Shown: positions 13,641 through 25,833, numbered from the stretch's first letter. The stretch: DNA of 64,000 nucleotides from Hyperoplus lanceolatus (GCA_026929865.2 CM049396.1:27236501-27300500), one strand, 5' to 3'. Numbers and translations are program-made. Notes: generated by a model from the sequence alone, not told the origin.

Positions 13641-13944
13641 GACTCAACACCTCAGACTGCTTTTATCTGCTCCCTGGCCTTTAGTCCTTTGCGGTGAACT
13701 GGGGTTAAACAGAATGATGACGATGGGTAAATCACTGCATCAGTCACACAAGATGGCTTCCTCTACTACAGTATGTTACGTGCAGATCTGTTTCAATATC
13801 CCGAAAAGACGGACAGACACAAGAACATCGAGAAGCACCAATTGGCCAAAAAAACAGGAACGGCGTCCAATGAGAAGGCCAGCTACAACAGTAGAAATGT
13901 CTCTCCACGCTTCCATAGTCCAAGTCCTCTCTTCTCCTCAGTCT

Positions 13945-14577
13945 TCAGTGTATGCTGCTGTTCTCTAGCTCGGAAATGATGGTGATCAAGTTCTGGAGAC
14001 CAAAGATGTAGCCTCTGTCCAGGCCCTCGTACACCACGTTTTCCCCCTGGTAATGTCTGCAGGTGGTGTGGGCAAAGTCTATCATCCTTACATCTACCAT
14101 CGGGCTGCGGGGGCCTGAGCGGGACAAGCGAGCCGGGTGGACACCTGAACTCCCACCACTGCAGCTGCTGCTACTTTCGCTAGACTTGGAGGGGCTGTGA
14201 GGAAAACCAAGCACACCTGCTACGTCACCCACCTCGTCCCCGTGCTCAATGTCTGTTTGAGCTTCCACCTCCTCATCCTCTTCTTCTCCTTCATCGTCGG
14301 AGAGGCCGTCCTCGGTGTGTTGGCTCGTGTGTTTTTTGGGGGGGGCTCCGTCGTAAATGATGAGCAGGGAGCTGGCGTAGAAGCGGTAGGATTCACAGGC
14401 TCCCAGGGCAGCTTGCATTTCTCTGAGCCGACACAGAACCGGGGACAAGAGTTCCTGGCGTAAGCGCCGTCCTGTGTGGAAGAACTGAAACAAAACCTCC
14501 TTGAAGTCTGCCATGGTCAGCCGGCGGCCTTGGATCTTCGTCATGAACATCAGCTTGCCCGTGTCAGACCTGTACAA
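13945..14577 (-). CDS. ip6k2: ip6k2 coding exon 5 (C-terminal catalytic block and stop)
   Basis: Acceptor CCTTCCAG. Encodes LYRSDTGKLMFM, the SSLLIIYDG block, an acidic run (DDEGEEEDEEVE), a Ser/Gly-rich stretch and VDVRMIDFAHTTCRHYQGEN, ending ISELENSSIH with TGA at 13945-13947. The opposite strand has long open frames that are shadows. Confidence 0.96.
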   Translation of the reverse strand: MYRSDTGKLMFMTKIQGRRLTMADFKEVLFQFFHTGRRLRQELLSPVLCRLREMQAALGACESYRFYASSLLIIYDGAPPKKHTSQHTEDGLSDDEGEEEDEEVEAQTDIEHGDEVGDVAGVLGFPHSPSKSSESSSSCSGGSSGVHPARLSRSGPRSPMVDVRMIDFAHTTCRHYQGENVVYEGLDRGYIFGLQNLITIISELENSSIH

Positions 14578-17500
14578 CTGGAAGGGATGGAGACACATTG
14601 AGAAGTTGGAAAAGTTGAGCAGTAACTGGTTACTACTTCTACACCCAAGATCTGTTTGACTTTATTATTAAAGATTTAAAATTTGCCTACAACTCTGTTT
14701 CATCTGAACTGATCTTTGCCAGCAAAGGAGTTTCTGTGTCAATATACAGTTAAAGCCACTACGAGTATCATGGCACGTTGGCGTCCCCTTTGGACAAAAG
14801 CGGTAGTATTTTTACGACGCCCGCTGTCGCAAAGCTGTTTTCTAGCTCGTGTCAGTCGTGCGAGTATGAACTGAGAAGGGCGCAATATAGTGCATGTCCG
14901 TGTGTTGAAAGTGTGAGGACTCTTTTCGGCTCCGTGAGAGTAGTTTTGACACTGCATCAACGAATGCCAGTCAGTGCTACACACACCTGATTGCAATGAG
15001 TTGATGCAGCAGCGTCACCTAACTACTCTCTCTCACGGAGCTAAAAGATTACGTGTCCTCACAGAAAGCGAATGAACGAGAGACGGCAGTTAGTATGGAT
15101 CACGATGAGGTAATGTGTTTGTGTTGTTGATGTAAATAATGACTATTTCAGATAATGGTTATCTGATGGTGAAGCAAAGCAAACTTTGTGTTAGTACCAA
15201 CCGCTCATTCATTTAGGAGTAAACACTGCAGTCTAGTTTCGCTCTGGTGAAATTGTATACACGTTGCTTGGCAACGCCCTCGTCCCGCCCGTAGCCTATA
15301 TCATTCTACCTTTTAGCTTTTCTTCATTGCATTCTCTTTTTTTTCTTTGATGGTTCAGCCCCGTTATCAGTCATTATGACGACAAATAACTGTCTCAAAC
15401 AAGGCTCCCGCTCCCCTTCCCTCACCTGGAGGGATAGGCTTCTCAAATCGCGTTGCAGCGGCACACTGAAATCTGCGACCAATACTGATATGTGACCATA
15501 GAGCCTGCACAGGCGAACCGAAAATCGGACTGGGTGTGCGACCAGACCAAAAGCAGTAAAAAAAACTATATAAAAACGTCTTTCTTTGCACTGATAGTCT
15601 CTGGTTTGCTGTTAAAGGTAATTTATGATTATCAGAGGAAACATGAGGCTGTTTAAAAGATATTTAAATGTTACTCATAGCCGCTTTAAATGTACAAATA
15701 ATGTTTTGTTTTTGTTAGAACTCTTTTCTAGTTTGTAAGTATTCCCAAAAATGTACAGAGCCCCTGTTTTGATTTGATTAAGAGGTCATAGTCAAAGTCA
15801 GAGGAGGTGAACAGATCAATCATCTATTTTTCTCGAAGGTGGTTGGACACCTTCACATATTTAATGACTAAAGGCAAATTTCACTGCCATTTTGTTTCAG
15901 GGTAGATTGTAGTCAAGATATAACAAGAATATTTTGTATGATATAATGTGTTAATTGAACTATAGAGGTGCTGTTAGGTTAATTGTGTAACTGTTCGAAA
16001 GAGCCAGGCTAGCTGTTTTCCCCAGTTTCCAGTCTTTGTGCTGCTAAGCTATGATAACCAGATGCTGGCTGTAGCCTTATATTTAAAAAAAAGATGTGAG
16101 AATTCTATAGATCTCCTTAACTAACTTTCAGCAAGAAATTTAAAAAGTGGATATTCTCCAAATGTCCAACTTTTCCCCTAAGACAGAGCTATGAACATTG
16201 AGGCCCACCTGCATGCCTGCGAGGCAGACTCCTAACGACGAGGCCGTGCTCTCCATGCACTTGCGCATCTTCTCGGTCTTCTTCTCCTCCGGGTCGTCAT
16301 CCCCATGTATCCGTGTGCCCATTTTCAGGTCCAGCACACACGGCATTGTGTGCCGCCATGTCAGGTTCTCCAGAAGGATGAATTCTGGGAAACTGAGTCA
16401 AGGAAGCCAGAGTCGAAAAACACAATGTGTTCTTCTACTACACTAATCAGCTTACAACTTGTACAACAATAAGTGCTTGACAAGGTTAGATAAAAACATG
16501 TGGATCAAAGTTTTTCCTTCACTGCATTTGTCTTAATGCTATTCATAGGCACAGGTACAGTAGGTCAGAGCAATATCAAGTTACTAATGCTTTGGAGGGG
16601 CAAAACCACAGGACAGAGACATTCATAGCTAGGCATTGGATTAGATAACGGGCCTCAGGTACATGCTGGAGCGAAAGATTATCATATATACATTTCAACC
16701 GCATGCAAATAGGCAGGTAGGGTGTCCTTGTGGCTCAGCTGGCCAGGACACATGCCGTGTCCCTCTGGCCTTGAACTTTTAAACAATTAAAGCTGCTTCT
16801 ACCCACTGTGATATATTGAAAGTTTGCAGAAAAGGAATCTGAAAATAACAAGACAAGTGTGGTCCTCAGTTGGTGAAAGGATACTGTACTGGTTGCGCTG
16901 CTTGGCATTCTCCTTCATCTTCTGCAATTGAATCTGTTGACACTTGAGGCTCCAGGGGTTGCGTTTGAGCTGCGGCACAGCGTTACTGTGACTGTGCTCC
17001 AGTCTGTAGTAGAGCACCTCGGCCTGCTGCAGCCATTCCAGCTCCACATCCTCCTGCAGCTCAGGAATACTGGATGCAGAGAGAGGGAGAGAGGGCAACG
17101 TTAGTTTTAGGCAAAACAAATGTATGTAATTGGGTAGTAAAGCATAAAACGAGGGCACAGATGAAAAAGCATTTTTAACATTGAGGCCAGGGAATTACAA
17201 TTAACAAGTAGCCTTTTGGCTATTTCTGGCATTTCTAACCCATATAAAATACATGGGTCAATGGGTTTTATTGATTTGCTTCTTAAATTTATTGAATTTA
17301 AATAAATACTTATTATTATTATTAAATTTAAATATACTGTATGTACTGGATATAAGAAGGACCCAATGGAGGAGTGTCTTTCACTCACTATCATCCATCC
17401 CAAAAAAAATCTAAATCCTCATAATGTATATTTTGCTATCAAGCAGTATCATCCTTCCAGTTCTACTGACTCTGTGTAGAAGCACAGACATGCAGTTATG

Positions 17501-20500
17501 TCACTCTGTTTTGCCTTAGGTTGTTTGTGTAAGGCCATGCCTGCGTCATTGAGTGGAGTGTGTGTCTTCAGAGTATGGCTTCCCATTGAAAACAAAAGAT
17601 TACTTTAAATATATCATGGTTGGGTAGGGGAGAACGGGGTAATTTGTCACATGGGTTGGATGTCACATTCGTTATATCTCGCCACCAGAGCGCGCTAGCT
17701 CTGAAATGTTGCTATAAAAAAGGTCCAGAATTGGGATCAGAGGTCACATGCATAGACTTCCTTGGAGTTAGACTGCTGCATTTCAGGTGAGAGGATGTTT
17801 TGTGTTTTTCATGTCAAATTCAAAATATTTTGCTTATAAGTATTTTTCTTCTAGGCTTTTACACAATGGGTTTATAACAAAACACTTGTTACCCTCAGAA
17901 AGTGTGAAGGGTAAACTATAGTTTAGATTGTGGTTAGCAAGCTAATTAGTTGTCAGATGGTTGTTGGCCTTGATGCTAGCAAGAAATTCAAGTTGGGGTT
18001 GGTCGTCAAATTTTTTGGGGGGTTGGTTGTCACATGTTATCTCAAGGCTGCAGCCAGAAAAGGAACCCAATAACGAAAGAAATTGTCAAGCTGTATCCTC
18101 ACTGACACCCCAGAGAAGGAAAGAATAGAGCAGGAAAAGGCAGCTAGCAAGCAAAAGAAAAAAGGGCAACAAAATCAAAACAACCCAGTGCATCCCAAAC
18201 TAGACCAGCTGCCAAGGCTACAGAACGTTATGTAGGCCTATTTGTCAACTTGACAATGCAATTAAACATTCAAATTTGGTTCTGCCTCCTTGCCCTCTTT
18301 TTAAGATTTTTCCCATTAAGATAACATTGTGACAAACAACCCCATAGTGTGTGACAACCGACCCCTTGATGGGGTTGGTTGTCACAATGTGTCAGAGTGT
18401 CTTTGATGGTAAATTACTTCTTCATTACAATAAGTTGGAAAAAAAGAGAGACACACATTTCTAGCCAACACCTTAAGCTTCAATTTAATGTAGGAATGGC
18501 TATTGACAGATGTTTTGGTGATGAGCAATTCTCACTAGAGTAAAAAGTGTGCCTACTTACCCCGTTCTCCCCTATTGGGTAACAGTTCCAAAGTTGGTCA
18601 ATGCATTACAAATTGAAATCATGAGTCTTGATATATAATGTAAGCGTGTGAAAGTGACTCGCTTTTCCCCCGCATGTTGATGCAACAACTACATCCACTC
18701 CTTTATCATGAGTAACAAGGCCCTCAGTGTACAAAAATAAATTATTTTCTTCATCTTACCTCTTGTCCTTTTCTTTTCGAGAGTGGCGGCCCTGTCCGTC
18801 TTTGTTGTCATTTTCGTTGTCCACGAGCAGCGAGGATGCTGTGGTTTTCCCCCACTTGAGAATCTCCCTTTCGGCCTTGAATTCGGCAGAGGGGTCCTTA
18901 TTCACCAGATCTGCTGCTGGGTCGCTCTGGAGGGGGTGAGCGAAAAGGCAAATGTTCCCTTCTTCATTCTCCTCGAAGCTCACAGATACCACACCTGAGA
19001 GTGGGACATAGAGTGAGAGTGAGGACAGATAGATGTCGGTTTGTCATCTGTGTCATTAAGCATTGGCTAAACTATGTCTCTCAAGTAGAATCAAAGCACA
19101 ACAAAACTGACATAATAACACATGCTCTGAAGTGCTAAGAATCTCTTTTCCCCATCTTGTGGTTGTTTGAGCAGCTACACTTACACATTAGATTCTACAA
19201 GATATCTGTTTCAATAATACTAGAAATATGGCATGACAGACACAAAAAGGATTGGACGGGTATACTGAGCTTTCAGGACAACACTGAAAAAGGACAGGAT
19301 GAAAGAACAATCAATCAATATCAATGTGCAGTCATTGGGTTTTAATTGTTTAACCCAAAAAGTTGAAAAGCATATTGCAGCCTAGAGAAAACACCAGCCC
19401 AACACACAAACGACACAAGGCTGCGAAAATCATCTCAGTTCTGTTTATTACCAAAACATCAAAATCTCACACAGAATAATGAGCAATATACAGTACATGT
19501 ATAGCATACCACATAGCATCACTGCACACATACACACAACAAAGGTATGCCATTCCATAGGCTTCAGTTAAAGACAAATAAGACCTCAAGTTATTGTCAG
19601 TGTGACAACAATGGTCCAATAAAACTCCCAAAGCCTATGTATAAACAGACCTATTAGTGTCTCTCTTAATAGAGACGTACAAAAAGAATGGGTGTTAATA
19701 AAAAAGAGGTGAAAATGCTTTATTCGAAAATAAATTATGTTGCCACAAAATCAAAATATTAATAGCACAACATGGGAAAGAGAAAATAGAAGATATAAGA
19801 CTGTGTTATGTATGATGTTGTGAGGACAGAAAACCTTGAGCTTGTTGAAATATGTGAGAGTTGACACGTTGAACCAGTCCAACATTCTCTGTTTGCATAT
19901 ACTAAATACTAAAACCTCAAGTTTAGAAATCCTAAAAAGGGTGTGGTGACTTCACCAGGTTTGTGGTTCAGTAGAGTGCTACGTATGTTGACCTTTTCTG
20001 ATGATGTCAAGGTGTTTTGGATCTGAGCAAAAAATAATCTTACTTTGCACCCTGCTGGCTGTGTCAGTACAGCTGCCTACCAATAGCACATCACAAAAGG
20101 GTGGACTGTTTTTCGGAGGCTCACATGCATTTCTAGCTGCAGTACTCCCCTGTGGCTCAATTTGGTAAATGCTGCTGGCTGGCATCCAGAAAACAACATT
20201 GGAGCACGGGCAGGGAGCTATGTTTACTAACAAATCTCAATATTTCAATTTTACACACATCCTGCAAAAGTGCAAGGCATGTTTGCAAAACATAAATTCC
20301 GCCCTGACTTGCACACTGCACACAGAACAGTGAAATAGAGAAAGAGACATGCAACACAGCAAAACACAACAGCCACAAAACAGGTTAGAAAAAAGCTTGT
20401 TTGCATTACCTCTATACTGGGGGGTAAACTTCCTCATTTCCGCAGGCAGACTCTTGTAGAACTGATGTTCGCGGGGGACGAGGGGCTTGCAGATGGTCTG

Positions 20501-20665
20501 CTCCCCCAGGCGCAGGACACAGCTATGTCCCGCCACCTGGTGAAAGAAGGGCTCAAGCAGCACCCCTTTCTCTGTGTAACATTGCTGATGCTGCAGCTGA
20601 TTCTGCTGCTGCATCTGTTCTACATCTAAGGCCTTCTGGACCTGAGCATCCACAGCCGGACCCAT
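13945..20665 (-). CDS. ip6k2: Inositol hexakisphosphate kinase 2-like, complete in five coding exons
   Basis: Makes inositol pyrophosphate (5-PP-InsP5, IP7) from InsP6 and ATP. Coding exons on the minus strand: 20410-20665, 18760-18994, 16885-17069, 16209-16384, 13945-14577. All have AG/GT borders and the phases join, giving 1485 bases and 494 residues. Family marks are P240-C-V-L-D244-L-K246-M-G248 (inositol phosphate binding PxxxDxKxG), SSLL at 353-356, and the metal-binding IDF with D451 in DVRMIDFAHTT. The stretch CKPLVPREHQFY with LPAEMRKFTPQYRG is closer to IP6K2 than to IP6K1/3 as I remember them. It is longer than the roughly 426-residue human protein because of a Gln-rich N-terminus (19-28) and an acidic/Ser-rich insertion (about 367-435). 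Whether it is a fish a or b duplicate cannot be told. No break is seen. Confidence 0.96.
14754..15685. mobile_element. TTAA-target TIR element in ip6k2 intron 4
   Basis: TTAA at 14750-14753 and 15686-15689 flank inverted ends AGCCACTACGAGTA and TACTCATAGCCGCT. The four-base TTAA target fits piggyBac or Kolobok; no transposase is present. Inside, 14909-15062 is itself an inverted repeat (GTGAGGAC...GTCCTCAC, with GGCTCCGTGAGAG paired to CTCTCACGGAGC). Confidence 0.75.
16209..16384 (-). CDS. ip6k2: ip6k2 coding exon 4 (substrate-binding motif)
   Basis: Acceptor TTCCCAG, donor GTGGGC. Encodes KFILLENLTWRHTMPCVLDL and then KMGTRIHGDD, containing the diagnostic PxxxDxKxG, and ends at GMQ in phase 0. 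Confidence 0.96.
16720..16785 (+). mobile_element. Possible tRNA-derived SINE head fragment
   Basis: GTGTCCTTGTGGCTCAGCTGG resembles a tRNA A-box region, but no B box or tail follows. It lies in ip6k2 intron 3, downstream of exon 3. Confidence 0.3.
16885..17069 (-). CDS. ip6k2: ip6k2 coding exon 3
   Basis: Acceptor CATCCAG, donor GTATCC. Encodes IPELQEDVELEWLQQAEVLY and later NPWSLKCQQIQLQKMKENAK, followed by QRNQY, the conserved middle block of IP6Ks. Ends with one base of the Lys codon completed in exon 4. Confidence 0.95.
17625..18574 (+). mobile_element. Pogo-like TIR element II in ip6k2 intron 2
   Basis: Ends TAGGGGAGAACGGGGTAA and its inverse TTACCCCGTTCTCCCCTA. The plus strand at about 18086-18229 encodes a transposase tail: LTDTPEKERIEQEKAASKQ, then a Lys/Gln-rich stretch, ending LQNVM stop. 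The LTDTPEKxxIE string is typical of fish pogo/jerky-type transposases. Most of the gene is missing. Element III (40769-42154) has the same interior, inverted. Confidence 0.68.
18760..18994 (-). CDS. ip6k2: ip6k2 coding exon 2
   Basis: Acceptor CTCTCAG, donor GTAAGA. Joins in phase to give GVVSVSFEENEEGNICLFAH (matching GVVSVRFEED in IP6K2), followed by a variable charged linker ending KEKDK plus a split Ser codon. Confidence 0.95.
18995..20409 (-). other. ip6k2 intron 1
   Basis: Intron between exons 1 and 2 with GTAATG and CTCTCAG borders. No repeat ends or RNA gene recognised inside. Confidence 0.85.
20410..20665 (-). CDS. ip6k2: ip6k2 coding exon 1
   Basis: Codons 1-85 plus one base, donor GTAATG. 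Begins MGPAVDAQVQKALDVEQ; a Q/H-rich run follows, then GVLLEPFFHQVAGHSCVLR and LPAEMRKFTPQYR, the conserved IP6K N-terminal block. The ATG at 20663-20665 is the first in frame ahead of conserved sequence. A possible acceptor (CCTCACAG) before 20742 suggests about 77 bases of 5' UTR in this exon. Confidence 0.93.
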
Positions 20666-20742
20666 CCTCCTCTGGCCCTGACCACACTGCCGTGGGCATT
20701 AGCCTCCTCACGAACGCACACACAATGCGGTGGGGGCCCTAT

Positions 20743-22190
20743 CTGTGAGGGACACCAAACACTCACACACACACTGCAGATCCGGAGGAGTAGACGAGGT
20801 ATCTTGCATTAAGGTGGCAGGTTTTTGTTATTCCCTTGACGGCTTCAGGAGCTGTTGTTTTGACGATGAGGGATTCTAGTGGTCAAAAACACAGGACAGG
20901 AAGGGGGAAGTGGAAGTTAAAAAAGAGAAAAAGCCTACATTTAGTGATTATTTAATTCCCTTTTAAACTCCTTTACTGGTAACGGTCCTGTCCTGGAAAC
21001 GTTGAGGTTTAGACTAGCGCTTAAGCGTCAGATAAAGCAAACAGAGACAGATCGTGCGGAGACAGATCCTGGTCGTGCCTCAACTGTAGGCTGAGCTCTC
21101 TGACAGCTGAAATAGCTGGCTCGCCACTGGTAGAGCTCTCACAAGCCAGACAATCGGCCCTCCCACCTAACGAGAAATCCACCAATCAGGAGCCGCCAAA
21201 GCAAGTTGTTGGGCGGTAACCCTTTGAGGAAAAAGAGCAAGCAAACAAAGACGGTGGTGGGAGGGGGGAGTCTGGGGGAAGGGAGGGAGAGAGAGAAATA
21301 GCAAAGAAGAATCAATACAAGAAGGGAGGGCCAAGCTGGACCCAGCTGTTTTTCTTTGCGTGTGGCAGCAGTTTAAACGACCTTACATAAGTTGCATGTT
21401 TTCCTCATATAAAGTGAGATATAGAAACAAGCAAAATCAAAACACACTGAGAGTAGTCAAGTATAAACAAAATGACTAACCAACTACACAAAACATGTTG
21501 CAAATAAAGACACCTTCATTTTAATGTTGTCACACAAAGCCGTCTGAAACAACCCTCTCAGCCGCAGGCTCTCTGGCTGTCAGGCACTTTCAAACTATTA
21601 TTCAAGCTGCTATTACCAGTCAGGAGCAGTTAACAATGTTCGTCGCCTGTCTAGTTGTCAATAGTTATTACTCATATGTTTTTAACAGTATAAACCAGGA
21701 TTTTACCCTCACATTTCACAAGTAAATACAAATTGAATTATGTGTCAGTGTTTTGAACAAAGATTGGGCACACTATTTTCATTGTCTTATTATGTAAAAA
21801 TAAGAATGTGCGCTTTATTTAAATTATGCTCTGTGTGAGAAGCAGCCTCTCTCATACACATCGAGTATGATGAGAACAGCTCAGTTCAGGCGTACTGGGT
21901 CAATGAAAATGTCCATTGGCAATGGGTTTGTCGGTCGGCCTGATGACAGAAAACCGTTTCAACTTCCGTACTTACTGCTCCTGCTGGTGGATAAATAAAA
22001 GCAATGCGACTGGTTTACCTGCATGGCTTTTGCATTACTGGTTGGCACTGCATTCACAACATGATCAAAGGGGATCATATACGAACCAAAGCCAGAGCGT
22101 GGTCCCAGCAGGATCAGCCAAGGATCAGCCTGGGACCTGTCATGGCCTAGCACGCAAAGTTAGATGGCTACTGTAAGTGGCCCTTATGCC
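20743..22190. other. Upstream region of ip6k2, no coding exon seen
   Basis: Should hold the non-coding first exon and promoter of ip6k2, but I cannot place them. A purine-rich stretch (GGGAGGAGAG type) lies at 21255-21300. No other feature is supported. Confidence 0.4.
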
Positions 22191-22587
22191 ATACTTACAG
22201 TTTTTTTCATTTGCTAAACCACAGTGGGCACAACTGGAGCGACATGTGCAAAACTCTAACAACAATATGCAGAGCAGCGGTTCATTCAGACCTAACTCTA
22301 GCTCGTTTTTCATTGCTTAAACACAATTTTCAAAACTCTACACACCTATCTCATGGCTTAACCACAGCCTGCACAACACTGTGGATTTCCAGCTCTTTTT
22401 TCAAATGCTAACACACTGCTGCCACAACTGTAAACCACCACACATTCAAAACAGAATGAATGCCTAGTGCATTTCAAACACTGCGGATTGCAATTGCGGA
22501 TTTCAACTGAAACACTACAGTAAGATGTCTTGTTTTAGACTTGTTAGTGAACATATATACAGTATAAAGGGAAAGCTCAAAAATATA

Positions 22588-23710
22588 TAGGGGAAGGTGG
22601 GGTGATTTGTGCATTTTGGAAGTTGCAAAACCCCTTGTTTCTAGAAAACCGTGGAAGAAATTGGAAATGTGACCACATATTTAAGAAGAGCCATCCATTT
22701 GACTCATCCTGTAAAGAAGGGAGACACAAGGAATAAGATATAAGCACATTTAAGCTCAAAAAACTGTGTTTTGCCTTTCAAAGTAAAATTTCCATGATCA
22801 AGGTTTTTTGATTATTGTGTCTGAACAATTATAGACACGTTTGAAAACATTTGACACATGTTTTAGTGCTTTGGTATGCTGCACTTTGAGTCTATATAGT
22901 TAGCACAATGTCAACCCTAAATTGCTGCATCATGCCTATTATCCAAAATTCTGGGGATGGGGTGATTTGTGCGCAAGGGCCTGGGTGAGTTATAAGTAAG
23001 TAAGTAAGTAAAATGTATTTATAAAAGCACATTTATGACAGTTTGCACTGTCCAAAGTGCTGTACATAGTGCATTCAGTAGGTAAACAATGAAGGTAAAA
23101 TAACAATAACCAAAATAAAGGACGTAAAGCCCATACATCCACATAAACACAGATAGTAGTGCAGAGGTAAGTAAGTAGTGCAGAGGTTAATGGGGAGGAA
23201 ACACCAGGGTGTACATATGGGTTTTGAGCCTTGATTTAAAGGCAGAAATGTAGGGGGAATCACATTTGTCAGGTGGCAGTTGGTTCCACAAGCACGGAGC
23301 AACTAGTGCAAAGTACATTTCTGAGAGTTGTGCCAGTGGCATGGCTGTATCGCTGGTCACCAAAAGAAAGTGATTGTCTACAGTAGCTCAGAAGAGAGTG
23401 ACATCTCAATTCCACTTAACGACACCACTGATGAGAGTTCAGATGGCCAGAAAGATGATGATGGTGACTTTGTCATTGTGACTCAATGACCACCACCCCC
23501 CCATGGGGGGGGTGTTTTTTGGGAAAAGAAAATTTTTTTCCGAAAGCTATATTTCTTAAACAGTTTATTCCAGAACCAAAGTTTTTATTGCCAGGGATGC
23601 ACAACATCCTGAAATATATGTACATATTTGAGTTGGAGACATAACTGTCAAGGCCTCACTTTAAAATCACTTTGAGTAAAAAGTTGCACAAATCACCCCA
23701 CCTTCCCCTA
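22588..23710 (+). mobile_element. Pogo-like TIR element V inside Tc1-like copy B
   Basis: Ends TAGGGGAAGGTGGGGTGATT and its inverse. Copies A and C show the uninterrupted site (AAAATATATATTTTTT). Plus strand 23385-23488 encodes SSEESDISIPLNDTTDESSD, then GQKDDDGDFVIVTQ stop, a pogo/jerky-type transposase tail. The LINE fragment at 22991-23366 lies directly upstream of it. Confidence 0.7.
22991..23366 (-). mobile_element. L2-type LINE 3' fragment inside pogo-like element V
   Basis: Minus-strand LINE C-terminus (WNQLPPDKCDSP, then SAFKSRLKTHMYTLVFPPH stop) and an (AAGT)n tail at the left. Same fragment and position as at 12556-12920 in element I. Confidence 0.75.
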
Positions 23711-24387
23711 TATATTTTTGTAAATGGACCAATGAAGACAGGTTGTTGGAAGGAGAAGAGTGGTCTCTCATTGAGAGAGGCAGGGTTGAGAGTGCAACCC
23801 AATCTGCAAAAATCTAAAGTTGCATCTGTAATACGAATTTTCCAGCAAACAAACAGCTTAGAGTTGCATCCTTACAGTAAATGACAAAATTACAGGAATT
23901 GATTTCTGTATTACAATTATAGAATATTTACACAGATAAATACTACATTTGGAAATGTTTTCAATAAAAAATACAAAATGTGTATCTATTGAAGCAAATT
24001 TCTGATTTTCATTTATTTTTGTTTTCCTAAAAAAAATTGTATGTTATAAAATAAACAATTTCATGTGAAAGAATTTCACCCTTTCATCAAAGAAAATATT
24101 ACCTAATTTGTGTGAAATAACTCAAACTATTCAAACTGTAAAGATTAAAAGTTTGTAATTTGTATATTGGGGTTTGATGCTGGTGTTTGTACTCCGAGCA
24201 TGTTCGGAGTGACAGTGTGTGTTATCTCAATGATGCTGGTTCATAGTGTTTGCTGCACTGAACCTGTTTTGCAGGTGAAGTGAACTGTTCAGCTCCAATG
24301 ACTGTTGGTAGTGCAGACTGTAGTTAGAGTTTTGCACATTGAGCTAGAGTTGTGCCCACTGTGGGTTAGCGATCGAAAAAAACTGTA

Positions 24388-25830
24388 AGCATGTTTTTTC
24401 ACATTTTGTACAGTCCAATACGAGAGCACATGATCTATTGCAGGGTACGGCATTAGTAATCAGGGTTAGTCTTTGCTACAGTGACTATCTCCCTCCTTTG
24501 ACTCCTTCTTTGACACCTACTTGCTTTCGCCTCTCTCCTTTAAAACATTGACGTCCTTTATGGCAAATAAGGCGTTCCAGTTATGAATAAGATGTAGAGG
24601 TCTTTGAAGTGATGTTATTCGAGTGCCACTGAAGGTGTGCAAATTCCCAGCAGCACTATTGTCATCATGATGAAATGGAATCCAGTATCAAAGGAGAAAA
24701 CCCAGTCCGACTGGTCCTGGGTTTCATATTTTACACTGCATGTATAAATGTATAAATATATGCATTCATGTCTAGAAGCTTTGAGAATTGTACCCAGTAT
24801 ACCCTGAGCTAGGGATAGGCATACACAATGAATCTAAAGATGTTCTACACAGGATGTTATAGATGACTTTATCATGACCAGTCAAAACCACAAATAGTCT
24901 CGTAATGGTTTTATGCCGTCGGCATGAGACAGGCTCTCTGCCTCTCAAAGACTTTGTGCATAGACAACACACTCACTCTGCAGCCCATACAGACTCTCCT
25001 GGGCGCGTGTGTGTGACCTAGTCTGTGCACGTTGAGGTGTGTTTACTGGAATGTGCAAACAGCGGCGTGAGAGAGTAAGTGAAGGTTTTTACGAGTTGGG
25101 ATTTGTTCAGAATAAGAATAAATTCAAATTAGAAGTAACAGAAGATGGAAATGTAAAGGACACATTGTTTCTAGAAAGAAATTTACACTGGATTAATCAT
25201 CTGGCAGTGGTTTGCCTATAGCCAGGAAGATGTGGAACAATTTCGTTCTATGCTAAATATGCAGCAAATCCATTGCCATGTGCAAGTTTGATGTAGTTCC
25301 AAGAGAAAGCACTAGTAAGTTGTTTCAGGTAATGTAATGTTCATGCAAAACTATGTTGCAGGGACTACTAAAATACTATTACTAGTGTAATGTTACGCAA
25401 CAAATGGTTAAATTGAGCATTTATGATGTGCTAGATATGCATCATGTATCAGGATATAGGCTAAAATGATTGCAATATTAATTTTAGCCCACATCACCTT
25501 GCCCTACTATAGAAGTGTAACAACACTATGCTAGCAAACAGACTATGTAAATACTAAACTAGGCTACCTTTAGTTTACAGTCCATAGCAAAGGGAAATTC
25601 TTACACACCATAGTGAATCCCATCTCACTCAAACATACCTTATGAGGGATTTATAGAAAGTGAAAGAGCAGGAGATGAAGATGTGGAAACTATAATCCTC
25701 ATCGCGCAGGACCCTCAAACTTTTTGAAACAGATTTTCGTTGCAGGAAAAATAACATCTGGTTAAGCCAGTCACTCACTGATGTCTCCATTCATGGCATT
25801 CCACCTTTGAACTGCTTGTGGGGAAAAGAA
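24388..25830. other. No gene seen
   Basis: AT-rich sequence without supported exons or element ends. Confidence 0.4.
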
Positions 25831-25833
25831 CAT

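Larger units (their letters stand above)
22198..24385 (+). mobile_element. Tc1/mariner-like element, copy B, split by pogo-like element V
   Basis: TA-flanked at both ends (22196-22197 and 24386-24387), beginning CAGTTTTTTTCATTTGC and ending GATCGAAAAAAACTG. Same interior as copies A, C and D, including the HTH remnant LREAGLRVQPNLQKSKVASV. It is interrupted at 22588-23710. Just after the insertion it lacks about 120 bases present in A and C. Confidence 0.82.

Noticed and set aside
14197-14463. Plus-strand open frame
   Set aside because: Antisense shadow of ip6k2 exon 5.
17620-18579. TTGGG directly outside both ends of pogo-like element II, as if a 5-base TSD
   Set aside because: The four sister elements show no 5-base duplication, while all five have TA at both ends, so TA is the simpler target.
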